Counted from the stretch's first letter, positions 24,786-33,394 are shown. The stretch: DNA of 64,000 nt from DASRDR01 sp035550795 (GCA_035550795.1 DASZOL010000008.1:62001-126000), one strand, 5' to 3'. Translations and numbers: made by a program. The notes: generated from the letters alone by a model not told the origin.

Positions 24786-26405
24786 ATGGCGTATGAAGGG
24801 CCGCGGTCGTACCGCCCGGTGATCATCGGGCGGCGTGGCGCCGTAGCGTCGAACCATCCCCTCGCCACCCAGGCCGGTCTGCTCACGCTGCAGGCCGGGG
24901 GGAACGCCGTTGACGCCGCCGTGGCGGTCGCGGCCACGCTCTCCGTCGTCGAACCGTTCATGTCGGGCCTCGGCGGGGACGGCTTCTATCACGTCCACGA
25001 CCGCCGGACCGGCGAGTCGGTGATCTTCAACGGGACGGGCCCCGCCCCGAGCACGGCGACGCCGGAGCGCTACACGGCCGGCATCCCGATGGCCGGACCC
25101 CTCGCCGTCTCCGTGCCCGGCTCGGTGGGGGCGTGGGGTGCCATGCACGCCCGCTTCGGGCGGCGGCGCTGGGCGCCGCTCCTCGAGGCGGCGGTCCACT
25201 ATGCGCGCGACGGGTTCGGCGCGACCCGCGCGTTCCGGCACTTCGCCGGCGAGCAGGCGGGCTCCCTGCGCGCCGACGCCCGCAGCGCTCGGGCGTTCCT
25301 CCGCGGCGGGCAGCCGCCGGGCCTCGGGGCGCCCATCGTCCAGCCGGACCTCGCCCGCACTCTGGAGCGCCTCGCCTGCGCGGGCGCGGACGACTTCTAC
25401 CGCGGCGACCTCGCGCGCGGGCTCGCCGCCGCGTGCGGGGCGGCCGGCAGTCTCGTGACGGCGGAGGATCTCGCCGCGTTCGTGCCCGAAACCCAGGCGC
25501 CCATCGAGCTCGGCTATCGCGGCTACACGGTCCGCGAGGCACCGCCGAACTCCATGGGCTGGGTGTTGCTCCAGGAGCTCGGCATCGTCGAGCACTTCGA
25601 CCTCGCCACGATGGGTCCGCTCTCCGCCGACCTCGTCCACACGCTGGTCGAGGCGAAGAAGCTGGCATTCGCCGATCGGGACCGCTGGAGCGGCGATCCG
25701 CGGTTCATCGAGGCCCCGCTCGCCGAGCTCCTCTCACGCGGCTACCTCGCTCGCCGCGCGGCGGAGATCGACGGGAAGCGCGCCGCGCCGGCCGGAGCGG
25801 CCGCGGGCACCGTGCCCGGGGACACCACCTACTTCTGCGTGGTGGACGGGGAGGGCAACGCGGTGTCCGGCATCCAGAGCCTCAACAGCGCGTTCGGGTC
25901 CGGCGTGACTGCCGGCGACACCGGGATCCTCCTGAACAACCGGATGACGCCCTGGCACACCGAGCCGGGGCACCCGAACTGTCTCGCGCCGGGCAAGCGC
26001 GTGCGCCACACGATGAACCCGCCCATGGTGTTCAAGGACGGCGAGCTGTGGGCCGCCTTCGGCACGCCGGGGGGCGACTATCAAGTCCAGGTGAACCTGC
26101 AGGTCCTCACCGCGATGGTCGACTTCGGCTACGATCCCCAGCAGGCGGCCGAGATGCCGCGCTGGTCGAGCACCCAGCCGGGCCAGGAGGCCAACTGGCC
26201 GCACGACTGCCCTGACGCGCTCAACCTGGAGGCTCGCTTCCCCCCCGAGGTGAGCGCGGACCTGGCCGGCCGGGGCCATCCGGTGGTCGGCCTCGGCGAG
26301 CTCGACGGCCCGTGCTCCGTCGAGATCATCCGCCGCGACCCCGCCACCGGCACCCTCATGGCCGGCTCCGATCCCCGCCGCGACGGCTGGGCGCTGGCGT
26401 ACTAG
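24786..26405 (+). CDS. ggt: gamma-glutamyltransferase family protein
   Basis: N-terminal-nucleophile hydrolase that cleaves gamma-glutamyl bonds, e.g. of glutathione, or a related acylase of this family. The 539 residues include AVASNHPLATQAGLLTLQAGGNAVDAAVA at the N-terminus, MSGLGGDGFYHVHD, and the autoprocessing site PGDTTYFCVVD with the nucleophile Thr at residue 347. The small subunit then shows LNNRMTPWH, PGKRVRHTMNPPMV and FGTPGGDYQVQ. No signal peptide is visible, unlike many periplasmic GGTs, so the protein may be cytoplasmic. The divergent substrate-site wording means gamma-glutamyl specificity is not certain. Confidence 0.88.
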   Translation: MAYEGPRSYRPVIIGRRGAVASNHPLATQAGLLTLQAGGNAVDAAVAVAATLSVVEPFMSGLGGDGFYHVHDRRTGESVIFNGTGPAPSTATPERYTAGIPMAGPLAVSVPGSVGAWGAMHARFGRRRWAPLLEAAVHYARDGFGATRAFRHFAGEQAGSLRADARSARAFLRGGQPPGLGAPIVQPDLARTLERLACAGADDFYRGDLARGLAAACGAAGSLVTAEDLAAFVPETQAPIELGYRGYTVREAPPNSMGWVLLQELGIVEHFDLATMGPLSADLVHTLVEAKKLAFADRDRWSGDPRFIEAPLAELLSRGYLARRAAEIDGKRAAPAGAAAGTVPGDTTYFCVVDGEGNAVSGIQSLNSAFGSGVTAGDTGILLNNRMTPWHTEPGHPNCLAPGKRVRHTMNPPMVFKDGELWAAFGTPGGDYQVQVNLQVLTAMVDFGYDPQQAAEMPRWSSTQPGQEANWPHDCPDALNLEARFPPEVSADLAGRGHPVVGLGELDGPCSVEIIRRDPATGTLMAGSDPRRDGWALAY

Positions 26406-26462
26406 CCGTCTCGCGGCGGCCGCCGACGCCGGCGCGAGGAAGGGACCGAAACGTCGGCCCGC

Positions 26463-26666
26463 GAGCCCGCGTGGTCAGCCCAGCAGTATGACGGGGAACG
26501 CCGGCTACCAGGCGAGCTTCGACGCGTGATCGCCCATTTCGTGGACTGCCTCGAGACCGGGGCGCCGTTCGAGACGGGGCCGGCCGACAACCGGGAGACG
26601 CTCCACCTCATCGAGCACACCTGCTGGGCGGCCGGCCTCCACCGGTCACCGCCAAGCCGGCGCTGA
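26463..26666 (+). pseudogene. C-terminal remnant of a Gfo/Idh/MocA-type oxidoreductase
   Basis: In the same frame as ggt, beyond its stop, the sequence encodes YDGERRLPGELRRVIAHFV, then DCLETGAPFETGPADN and a tail ending at TGA 26664-26666. This wording matches the extreme C-terminus of Gfo/Idh/MocA dehydrogenases, where an HFVDCL..G.PFET motif is common. No start codon, Rossmann fold or upstream half is present, since ggt occupies that space. The remainder was evidently lost, leaving about 65 codons. This fills most of the 305-bp gap between ggt and the ATP-grasp gene. Confidence 0.55.
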
Positions 26667-26710
26667 GCGGGCGCGGCCTGCTCCGCTCGGACACGCGCCC
26701 GTCGCCCTGT

Positions 26711-27700
26711 CTAGGCCGCGGCCACCTGGGCCTCGTGGCGGGCTCGGGACACGATGAAGTCCGCGAAGCGGGCGGTCGGGTCGAAGCCGAGGACGGTCTC
26801 GGCGTTCGCGACGAAGTTCGACGTCGAGTTCACGTCGTAGTAGTAGATGCGGCCGTCGGCCTGCGAGACCAGGTATTCCACGCCGCCCACGTCGATGGAC
26901 GCCGCGCGGGCGAGCCGGATCACGGTCTCGATTGCCTCCGCGGGCGCGTCGAACCGCCTGACCGTCAGGCCTCCGGACCCGCTCGCCGGGCAGGCGCCGA
27001 TCTCGGCGCGCGGGGCCGCCGCATCATCGGGCACCTGGCAGATGTCCGCCGGGCACAGATTGAAGCCCGCCCGGCGGTCGCGCTCGATGCGAATGGCATA
27101 CAGATACTTCCCGTCCAGCACCTCCACGCGCACGATCGCGCCGTCGACGGGCTCCAGGTACTCCTGCACCAGGGCGGTGCCGTCGGGTCCAAGGTCCAGA
27201 CGCTCCAGCGCTGACTCGAGCTCGCCTTTCGAGTCCACGCGCACGATTCCGGCTCCCGAGCCGCCGACGTTCGGCTTGACGACCACCGGCAGGCGGAGCC
27301 TGTCGAGCACGGCCAGCGCCTGGATCGGGTGGTTCACGACCACGCTGCGCGGATAGCGGACGCCCACGCGCTCGAACAGCCCGAGCTGGAGCGCTTTCGA
27401 CTTCTCGAAGCGATACGCGGCGACGGGATTGACGACCGGGACTCCGAGGGACTCGTAGTGGGCCAGCAGCGCTTCCGCATAGAAGAGCACGCCCTTGTGG
27501 CCCCGGGTGTGCGAGGAGGGGCTGGTCCGGTTCACGATGACCGAGTGGCGGGCACGGCGGTCGCGAGGGTCGAACGCGTGGATCGAGTGGTCGATCTTCT
27601 CCCAGGAAAGCCCTCGGCGGTCGAGCTCGTCCAGGAGCCGGCGCGACCAGTCAGGGTGCTCGTCCAGGATGCCGATGGGACCGGTGAGGGACCTTGCCAT
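26711..27700 (-). CDS. RimK-like ATP-grasp ligase
   Basis: ATP-grasp enzyme of the RimK/alpha-L-glutamate ligase type, 329 residues from ATG 27698-27700. The N-terminal domain (residues 1-95) is followed by the ATP-grasp fold. ATP-binding segments include LPVVVKPNVGGSGAGIVRVDS and ALVQEYLEP. The metal-binding end is IYYYDVNSTSNFVANAE, with Asp and Asn ligands. Such enzymes add amino acids to peptides, proteins or small acids through acyl phosphates. Substrate and partner are unknown, but a gamma-glutamyltransferase gene lies just beyond the remnant gene. It is monocistronic, with its own AT-rich upstream region. Confidence 0.85.
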   Translation of the reverse strand: MARSLTGPIGILDEHPDWSRRLLDELDRRGLSWEKIDHSIHAFDPRDRRARHSVIVNRTSPSSHTRGHKGVLFYAEALLAHYESLGVPVVNPVAAYRFEKSKALQLGLFERVGVRYPRSVVVNHPIQALAVLDRLRLPVVVKPNVGGSGAGIVRVDSKGELESALERLDLGPDGTALVQEYLEPVDGAIVRVEVLDGKYLYAIRIERDRRAGFNLCPADICQVPDDAAAPRAEIGACPASGSGGLTVRRFDAPAEAIETVIRLARAASIDVGGVEYLVSQADGRIYYYDVNSTSNFVANAETVLGFDPTARFADFIVSRARHEAQVAAA

Positions 27701-27722
27701 GCGCGTCTCCGGCTTAATGATA

Positions 27723-27742
27723 ATTGTCGATCGATATTGTCG
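27723..27742. repeat. direct repeat and palindrome upstream of the ATP-grasp gene
   Basis: ATTGTCG occurs at 27723-27729 and again at 27736-27742 (13 bp apart), with the 8-bp palindrome TCGATCGA at 27727-27734 between and overlapping them. The site lies 23-42 bp before the start codon at 27700, in a locally AT-rich region, and could be an operator. A TTGACA (minus strand) at 27771-27776 lies further upstream without a well-placed -10. Confidence 0.4.
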
Positions 27743-27930
27743 CCTTTACGATCGCTCGTGCGAGCGCGGTTGTCAAGCGCCTCCCGGAGAGGCCGTTCGG
27801 CGAGTCTTGCCAGGGGGTTGCGGCTTCCTGGCTCATGACCGGCAGCCGGGAAGGCGGCGCCGGAGCCGGAGCTGAGAGCCCGTGAACCAATCTCTTCGGC
27901 ACCACGCGACTGATCAATGCGGTGGGGGGG

Positions 27931-27962
27931 TCTGGGGGCGGAGCGCCGCCGCTCCCCCCAGA
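27931..27962 (-). terminator. possible terminator hairpin after the hydratase gene
   Basis: TCTGGGGG and CCCCCAGA arms around a 16-base GC-rich centre form a strong hairpin, 22 bp beyond the stop of the minus-strand hydratase gene. There is no T-run, so intrinsic termination is uncertain. The rest of the 283-bp gap 27701-27983 holds only the ATP-grasp promoter region. Confidence 0.4.
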
Positions 27963-27983
27963 TGGACTGGGTCTGCTGCGAGG

Positions 27984-28748
27984 TCAGTCGAAGCTGGCGC
28001 GGACGACTCCGAACGGGGTGAAGCGGGTCTCGATGCGGTCTCCCCGCGCGAGGGGGTATTGCCGGGTGAACGAGCCCGACATGATCCGGTGGCCGGGCTC
28101 GATGCGGCGGCCGAACTCGGCGAGCTTCTTCGCGAGCCAGGCCACCGCGTCCAGCGGATGGCCCGTCTCCTCGCTGCCCACGGCATGGTCGACCTGCCGG
28201 CCGTTGATGAGCACCTCCACCGTCGTGCTCGCCGGCTCCCACGCGGCCGGCAGCGGGCTCGCCGCCCCCGTCACGAAGGCCTTCTGCTGGGCGTTGTCGG
28301 TGAGCGCCAGCGAAGGGTCCCCGCGGAAGTCGCCCCGCCCCTCGATGATCTCGAAGGCCGGCTGGACGGCCGTGATCGCCCCACGGGCCTGGGCGCGGGT
28401 GACGTCGGCGCCTTCGAGCCGCGCCCCCACGGTCAGGCACAGCTCGTTCTCGTAGCCGGGCTCGATCAGCTCGCCGTGCCGGAACCCGGCGCCGCTGTCC
28501 CGGTGCCCGCTCTCGAGCAGGAACCCCATGACCGGCTCGTGCATCCCGAACTGCTTCTGGATCACGGGGGCGGTGAGGCCGACCTTCCATCCTGCCAGTC
28601 GCTCGCCGCGCGCCACCCAGCGGTCCAGGATGGCGAGCTGGACCCGGTAGGCCTGCTCGATCGTCATCCGTCCCTTCCACTCGGCCGGGAAGTAGCTCCT
28701 TCGCAGGGTGTGCTGCCAGATCGACTCGACGAGTGCCTCGATGTCCAT
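27984..28748 (-). CDS. 2-keto-4-pentenoate hydratase-like protein
   Basis: Member of the MhpD/2-oxopent-4-enoate hydratase branch of the fumarylacetoacetate hydrolase superfamily, 254 residues from ATG 28746-28748. Family wording includes GWKVGLTAPVIQKQFGMHEPVMGFLL, ELIEPGYENELCLTVGARL and a C-terminal IEPGHRIMSGSFTRQYPLARGD. The acidic metal ligands of the superfamily fall in EPGYENEL and the FEIIEGR region. In aromatic meta-cleavage pathways it hydrates 2-oxopent-4-enoate to 4-hydroxy-2-oxovalerate. No dioxygenase is encoded nearby, so the substrate here is open. It is the last gene of a leftward cluster with enoyl-CoA hydratase and aminotransferase genes. Confidence 0.87.
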   Translation of the reverse strand: MDIEALVESIWQHTLRRSYFPAEWKGRMTIEQAYRVQLAILDRWVARGERLAGWKVGLTAPVIQKQFGMHEPVMGFLLESGHRDSGAGFRHGELIEPGYENELCLTVGARLEGADVTRAQARGAITAVQPAFEIIEGRGDFRGDPSLALTDNAQQKAFVTGAASPLPAAWEPASTTVEVLINGRQVDHAVGSEETGHPLDAVAWLAKKLAEFGRRIEPGHRIMSGSFTRQYPLARGDRIETRFTPFGVVRASFD

Positions 28749-28781
28749 TGGGGCTCCCTCGTGTGGATGGGGCGGCGGTGA

Positions 28782-29591
28782 TCAGCCTTCCAGGCGCGCG
28801 CGCGCTTCGCCGATCCGGCGGCGCGCCTCGGGCGCGTACCACGCGTCCACGAACGCCCGCCGGAGCGGGCCGAGCGCCTGGCGCGCGCGCTCGATGGCCG
28901 GCCCCTTGAGCGCCGCCTTGATCGTCTCGAAAGCGCCGGCGGGGGCCGCGGCGAGCCGCGCGCCCACCTGGCAGGCTCGCTCCACGACGTCTCCGTCCGC
29001 GAGCTCCGTGGCAAGCCCCCGGGCCAGCGCCGCTTGCGGCTCGAAAAGCTCTCCCTCGTAGAGCACCTGCTCGACCGATCCGGCGGAGACCGCGTGACGG
29101 ACGATCTCGAGCGCCGAGGCCGGGAAGGGCACGCCGAGCCGGATCTCGTTGAGTCCGAACCGTCCGGCCTCTGCCCTCATCACCCGAGCGTCGCACGCCA
29201 GCGCGAGCACCGCGCCGCCCGCCACTGCGTGCCCGTTGACCGCCGCGACCACCGGACGAGGAAGGGCAAAGACCCGGAGCATGACGGCGTCGAACCAGGC
29301 CATGAACCCGTCCATGGCCTCGCGCTCGAGGCCATACAGCGTGACGAGATCCAGGCCGCCCGAGAAGAACCGGTCGTAGCCGGTCAGGACGATGCCCCGG
29401 GCTCCCCCGCCCGTCGCCTCGTCGAGCGCGCGCTCGATGGCGGCGAGGCTGTGCGGGTTCAGCGCGTTGGCCTTGCCAGACGTGATGCGCACTACCGCGA
29501 GCCCGTCGCGCCAGTCGACGCGATAGGATGCGGTCGCACCCGCGGGCGCGGCCCGCCCCGAGACCGGCTCAGGTGCGCTTCGCGGCGTCAA
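28782..29591 (-). CDS. enoyl-CoA hydratase/isomerase family protein
   Basis: Crotonase-fold protein of 269 residues. The oxyanion-hole segments are GYDRFFSGGLDL and AAVNGHAVAGGAVLALACDARVM. The family position usually occupied by catalytic Glu in hydratases (FGLNEIRLGVPFP) has Glu in LNEIRLG, so hydratase or isomerase activity on a CoA thioester is plausible. The only reasonable start is TTG 29589-29591, inside the end of the upstream aminotransferase gene (23-bp overlap), which implies coupling. No ATG or GTG occurs before the first conserved strand. Confidence 0.85.
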   Translation of the reverse strand: MTPRSAPEPVSGRAAPAGATASYRVDWRDGLAVVRITSGKANALNPHSLAAIERALDEATGGGARGIVLTGYDRFFSGGLDLVTLYGLEREAMDGFMAWFDAVMLRVFALPRPVVAAVNGHAVAGGAVLALACDARVMRAEAGRFGLNEIRLGVPFPASALEIVRHAVSAGSVEQVLYEGELFEPQAALARGLATELADGDVVERACQVGARLAAAPAGAFETIKAALKGPAIERARQALGPLRRAFVDAWYAPEARRRIGEARARLEG

Positions 29592-30750
29592 GGCCGGCCT
29601 CGAGCCGCGTCAACCCCTCGGCCAGGTCCTCGTCCGAGGACGCGTAGGACAATCGCAGAAAGCCTCCCGAGCGAGGGCCGAACGCCTCGCCGGGCGAGAC
29701 GACGACCTTGTGGTCGAAGAGCAGCTGCTCGGCCAGGCGCCGCGTGTCGAGGGTCACCGCGCGGACGTCGGGAAAGGCATAGAACGCGCCGTCGGGTCTC
29801 GGGCAGCGCACCCCCCGGATGCGGCCGAGCCGCTCGACCACCAGGTCGCGGCGGCGCTGGTAGGCCCGGCGCATCGTCTCGACGCAGTCCTGGGGACCGC
29901 GGATGGCGGCGAGGGCGGCTCGCTGGGTCGCCGAGTTCACGCACGAGGCCATCTGCTCCTGGACCACGGCCATCACGCGAAGCATGGACGACGGCCCGGT
30001 GAGGTAGCCGATGCGCCAGCCCGTCATCGCGTACTCCTTCGAGAAGGAGTAGATGGAGACGGTGCGGTCCCGGAGCCCCGGGAAGGACGCCGGGCTCACG
30101 CTCCGGATGTCGCCGTACGTCAGCGCTCCGTACGTCTCGTCGGAGACCAGCAGAAGGTCTTGGCGGACGCACAGGTCCGCGATCGCGTGCAGGAGGTCCC
30201 GCGGGTACACCGCCCCCGTGGGATTCGACGGGCTGTTGACCAGGATCGCCCGCGTGCGCGGCGTCACCGCGGCCGCCACGTCCTCGGCATGCGGCAGGTA
30301 GCCGCGCTCCGGGTCGGTGGGAACGAAGATCGGCCGCCCGCCCGCCAGCGTGATCTGACCCTCGAAGTTCGTGTAGCTCGGATCGGTGATGAGCACCTCG
30401 TCCCCGGGGTCGATCCCGACCATGAACGTGAGCAGCAGCGCCTCCATGGCGCCGACCGTCACGAAGACCTCCGAGGCCGGGTCGACCCGGTAACCGTTGA
30501 CCTGCCCGACCTTCTCCGCGATCGCTTCGCGCAGGTCGAGGTACCCCTCGTTCGGCGAGTACTTCGTGAAGCCGTCGCGGAGCGCCTGGCAGGCCGCATC
30601 GACGATGTGCGGAGGGGTCGCGAAGCCCGGCTCGCCCACCGCCAGGCTGATCGCCCCGGGAACGCGCGGCGCCATGTCGAACATGCGGCGGATGAGCGAA
30701 GGCGGCACCGCCCGCGCCCGGGCGCTCACCCGGTCGGTCGTACTCCCCAT
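29569..30750 (-). CDS. class I/II PLP-dependent aminotransferase
   Basis: Fold-type I aminotransferase, 393 residues from ATG 30748-30750. The PLP lysine is Lys238 in IYSFSKEYAMTGWRIGY. Other conserved elements are SLAVGEPGFATPPHI, KYSPNEGYLDLREAIAEK, NSPSNPTGAVYP with the PLP-phosphate Asn, and SDETYGALTYG. The substrate-carboxylate Arg is in FLRLSYA. The wording resembles the aspartate/aromatic aminotransferase I-gamma group. It sits between RidA (upstream) and an enoyl-CoA hydratase, an arrangement consistent with amino-acid degradation, where RidA removes reactive enamines. Confidence 0.9.
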   Translation of the reverse strand: MGSTTDRVSARARAVPPSLIRRMFDMAPRVPGAISLAVGEPGFATPPHIVDAACQALRDGFTKYSPNEGYLDLREAIAEKVGQVNGYRVDPASEVFVTVGAMEALLLTFMVGIDPGDEVLITDPSYTNFEGQITLAGGRPIFVPTDPERGYLPHAEDVAAAVTPRTRAILVNSPSNPTGAVYPRDLLHAIADLCVRQDLLLVSDETYGALTYGDIRSVSPASFPGLRDRTVSIYSFSKEYAMTGWRIGYLTGPSSMLRVMAVVQEQMASCVNSATQRAALAAIRGPQDCVETMRRAYQRRRDLVVERLGRIRGVRCPRPDGAFYAFPDVRAVTLDTRRLAEQLLFDHKVVVSPGEAFGPRSGGFLRLSYASSDEDLAEGLTRLEAGLDAAKRT

Positions 30751-30777
30751 CAGGCCCTCCTCGACGTCGGGACCGGG

Positions 30778-31125
30778 TCAGGCTGCCGCGATGACGGCGA
30801 TCTCGACGAGGTAATCCGTGGTGGCCAGCCGGGCCTCCACGGTGGCCCGGGCGGGGGCGTTCGGCTTGTCGAGCCACGCGTCCCACGCCGCGTTCATGCC
30901 GTCGTAGTGACGGATGTCCGCCACCCACACGTTCGCCCAGGCGATCTTCGACTTGTTGCTGCCGAAGTGCGCCAGCGCCTCGTCGATCTTGCGCAGTATC
31001 TGCGCCGTCTGCCCCTTGGCGTCCAGCTTGGTGTCGTCGGCGACGGTGCCGGCCACGTAGATGGTGTTCCCATGCTTGGTGGCCGCGGCGATCCGGGGTC
31101 CGACCTTGTAGCGCTCGACGCTCAT
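30778..31125 (-). CDS. RidA/YjgF-family protein
   Basis: Small trimeric protein of the RidA family, 115 residues from ATG 31123-31125 with a clear aggagg site. Members deaminate enamine/imine intermediates of PLP enzymes or act as related small hydrolases. The block HGNTIYVAGTVADD, the QTAQILRKIDEALAHFGSNKSKI helix and the PARATVEARLA segment with the conserved Arg that binds carboxylates are present. The final LVEIAVIA is usual. It is encoded 27 bp before the aminotransferase, in the same direction, so it is likely the protective partner of that enzyme. Confidence 0.92.
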   Translation of the reverse strand: MSVERYKVGPRIAAATKHGNTIYVAGTVADDTKLDAKGQTAQILRKIDEALAHFGSNKSKIAWANVWVADIRHYDGMNAAWDAWLDKPNAPARATVEARLATTDYLVEIAVIAAA

Positions 31126-31175
31126 CGTAGGCTCCTCCTGGGATTGCGGGTGAGGTTGTGCGTGTAGGGTGGCCT

Positions 31176-32021
31176 TCAGCTGAACCAGAGGCGCTCGGCC
31201 GTCCCGCCCATGACGAGGTCCAGCTCCGCCTTGGACAGGAACGTCGCCTCCCGGGAAAGCAGGTGCCGGTTCCGGACGTAACCGCACCCGGCGAGCACGT
31301 GGGGAAAGTCCGAGCCCCACATGCACCGGTCCGCGCCGAAGGCACGCACGGCGGCTTCCGCGAACGGCAGCCCATCGCGGTACGGATACCGCTGCCGGCA
31401 CCAGTGATGGAAACCGGAGAGCTTGACGTGCACCTGCCGGTGGCCGGCGAGATCGAGCAACGCCCGGAACGCCGGCTGCCCGAGCCCCCGATCGGGAGAT
31501 GGACTGTTGAGGTGGTCGATCACCACCCGGAGCGACGGAAAGCGGGCGAGAATCGCGGGCAGCCGCCCGAGGTCTGCGCCCGCGTTGAGCACGCAGACGA
31601 TCGTCCCGGTCTCCGCTATCGCCTCCCAGAGGGGAAGGGTCTCGTCGGTGCCGAACCAGGCCCCCGTGCCGGGCCGCTCGCCCTCCCGAAGCTGCCGCAG
31701 GCGGACCCCGCTGACGCCCTCGGTCCGCCAGCGCTGAAGCGCCGTCGCAGCCTTCGGTCCCCTCGGATCGATCACGCACACCCCGCGGAACCGGTCGGGG
31801 AATCGCTGGAGGGACGACGCCATGTAGCCATTGTCCCAGTGGTAGAACCACGGTTGGACGAACACGGCGCGGCCGACGCCCGCCTCGTCCATGTAGTCCA
31901 TGAAGAGCTCGACGGAGGCCGTGGCCTGCGCGCTGTAGCCGATCTTCATCGGGCCAGGGTCGAGTCCGGCGGCCGTCTGGTCCCACACGTGCAGGTGCGA
32001 ATCGATCAGGGCGTGAGCCAC
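31176..32021 (-). CDS. amidohydrolase-2 family TIM-barrel hydrolase
   Basis: Metal-dependent hydrolase of the amidohydrolase-2 group (2-pyrone-4,6-dicarboxylate hydrolase / fuconolactonase-like), 281 residues from GTG 32019-32021. The N-terminal metal motif is IDSHLHVWD. The next features are QPWFYHWDNGYM, RGVCVIDPRGP, VVIDHLN with the barrel His, and the C-terminal RCMWGSDFPH with the catalytic Asp. The longer frame upstream encodes Arg/Pro-rich residues and is rejected. The protein likely opens a lactone or decarboxylates an aromatic-type acid. It is transcribed divergently from a hydroxyacid dehydrogenase gene. Confidence 0.85.
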   Translation of the reverse strand: MAHALIDSHLHVWDQTAAGLDPGPMKIGYSAQATASVELFMDYMDEAGVGRAVFVQPWFYHWDNGYMASSLQRFPDRFRGVCVIDPRGPKAATALQRWRTEGVSGVRLRQLREGERPGTGAWFGTDETLPLWEAIAETGTIVCVLNAGADLGRLPAILARFPSLRVVIDHLNSPSPDRGLGQPAFRALLDLAGHRQVHVKLSGFHHWCRQRYPYRDGLPFAEAAVRAFGADRCMWGSDFPHVLAGCGYVRNRHLLSREATFLSKAELDLVMGGTAERLWFS

Positions 32022-32090
32022 GACCCACAAAGGGTAGCACGGGCGTCCCGGACCGGCAGCCGGGCGGCCGGCGGCCGCCCGGCCCGGGCG

Positions 32091-32099
32091 TGCGATACT
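32091..32099 (+). promoter_or_regulatory. extended -10 of the hydroxyacid dehydrogenase gene
   Basis: TGC followed by GATACT, an extended -10 element, 36 bp before the ATG at 32135 and within the divergent gap to the amidohydrolase gene. Confidence 0.4.
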
Positions 32100-32134
32100 G
32101 CCGGTCGCTCGACTCACCCGTGATGGGAGGCCGC

Positions 32135-33103
32135 ATGAACGCCCCGCAGGACGTGGTCATCGTCATCCCCGGAGACGATCCCCCGCAGATCCAGGGATCT
32201 CCTCACCTCGACCGCCTCCGCCGGTACGGCGAGGTGCGTCTCCACGTCGACCGGCCCGCCACGACGGAGGAAAAGCTCGCGCGGGCCCGGGACGCGGTGT
32301 GTCTCGTGAACACGCGCGGCGCGGTCAAGTGGCCGCGCGAGGCGCTCTTCGCCCTCCCGCGTCTACGGATGGCCACCGTCTGCGGGATCGGGACGGACTC
32401 CTTCGACCTCGTCGCCGCGCGCGAGCGCGGCATCGCGGTGTGCAACATCCCCGGGAAGACGGCACCGATCGTCGCCGAGCACGCGTTCGGCCTCATGCTG
32501 GCGGCGGCGAAGCGCGCCCACTATCAGACGGCCGAGCTCAAGGCGGGACGCTGGACCCGCATGGACAACGTCTATCTTCACGGCAAGACCCTGGGGGTGG
32601 TGGGGACCGGAGCGATCGGTGGAGCCATGGCCCGTCTCGGTCGAGCGATCGGCATGGGCGTGACGGCGTGGACGTTCACCCCCACGCCCGCCAGGGCGGC
32701 GGAGCTCGGCGTTCGCTACGTCCCGCTCGACGAGCTCCTGCGGACGGCGGACGTCGTGTCGATCCACGTCCGCCTCACCCCCGAGAGCCGAGGCCTGCTC
32801 GGCCCCCGCGAGATCGGGCTCATGAAGCCCGGCGCCATCCTGGTCAACACCGCGCGCGGACCGGTCGTGGACACCGCCGCGCTGATCGCGGCGCTCCACG
32901 CCGGGCGGCTGGCCGGAGCGGCCCTCGACGTGTTCGATGCCGAGCCGCTCCCGGCAGGGCATCCTCTCCTGGCCTGCGAGCAGGTCATCCTCACTCCCCA
33001 CAACGCCGACCAGACGCCCGAGGGGATGGACCTCTTGAACGCCGGGGTCGTCGACAACGTGATCGCGTTCCTGGAGGGACGCCCGCAGAACGTCGTCACG
33101 TAA
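32135..33103 (+). CDS. D-2-hydroxyacid dehydrogenase family protein
   Basis: NAD-dependent dehydrogenase of the D-isomer 2-hydroxyacid/phosphoglycerate dehydrogenase family, 322 residues from ATG 32135 behind a gggagg site. The nucleotide-binding motif is GVVGTGAIGGAMARLG. Catalytic Arg lies in VSIHVRLTPESRG and in NTARGPVVD; the acid in ALDVFDAEPLP and the His in LTPHNADQTPEG complete the triad. The substrate is not evident: glyoxylate/hydroxypyruvate, phosphoglycerate or a C4-C5 hydroxyacid are all possible. The order of N-terminal CNIPG and EHAFGLMLA is typical. Confidence 0.92.
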   Translation: MNAPQDVVIVIPGDDPPQIQGSPHLDRLRRYGEVRLHVDRPATTEEKLARARDAVCLVNTRGAVKWPREALFALPRLRMATVCGIGTDSFDLVAARERGIAVCNIPGKTAPIVAEHAFGLMLAAAKRAHYQTAELKAGRWTRMDNVYLHGKTLGVVGTGAIGGAMARLGRAIGMGVTAWTFTPTPARAAELGVRYVPLDELLRTADVVSIHVRLTPESRGLLGPREIGLMKPGAILVNTARGPVVDTAALIAALHAGRLAGAALDVFDAEPLPAGHPLLACEQVILTPHNADQTPEGMDLLNAGVVDNVIAFLEGRPQNVVT

Positions 33104-33345
33104 CCGCCGCTGGGCCCCGGCCGGAGCGGGCCGCGGCCGTGGGCTCGAGCGCCTCTTCTTCGCCCTTCCCGCCCTGGTATGTGCCACGCCAGTAGGGAAA
33201 AACCCCACTCGATCCCGCCGACCCCTGGGCCAGCCGCCACCTGTGGCCGAGCGCCCGGCGGCCAGTCTGGCCAGGTTCCACCGGGGTTTCCGAGGGAGCA
33301 GGCGTCGCGATCCGGGGCGCCGAGGGGCGGGCACGCTCATTGCTC
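33104..33345. other. intergenic region, nothing recognised
   Basis: Together with the leader described next, this makes a 544-bp gap. I see no conserved coding frame here on either strand, only GC-rich sequence with short inverted repeats. Confidence 0.5.
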
Positions 33346-33374
33346 TTGACAGCAGGTCGGCACATGCACAAGAT
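33346..33374 (+). promoter_or_regulatory. promoter upstream of the glycosyltransferase pair
   Basis: Perfect -35 TTGACA at 33346-33351, a 17-bp spacer and a weak -10 CAAGAT at 33369-33374. Transcription from about 33381 would give a leader of about 265 nt before the first glycosyltransferase. Confidence 0.5.
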
Positions 33375-33394
33375 TCCGGCCGACGATCTTCGCC

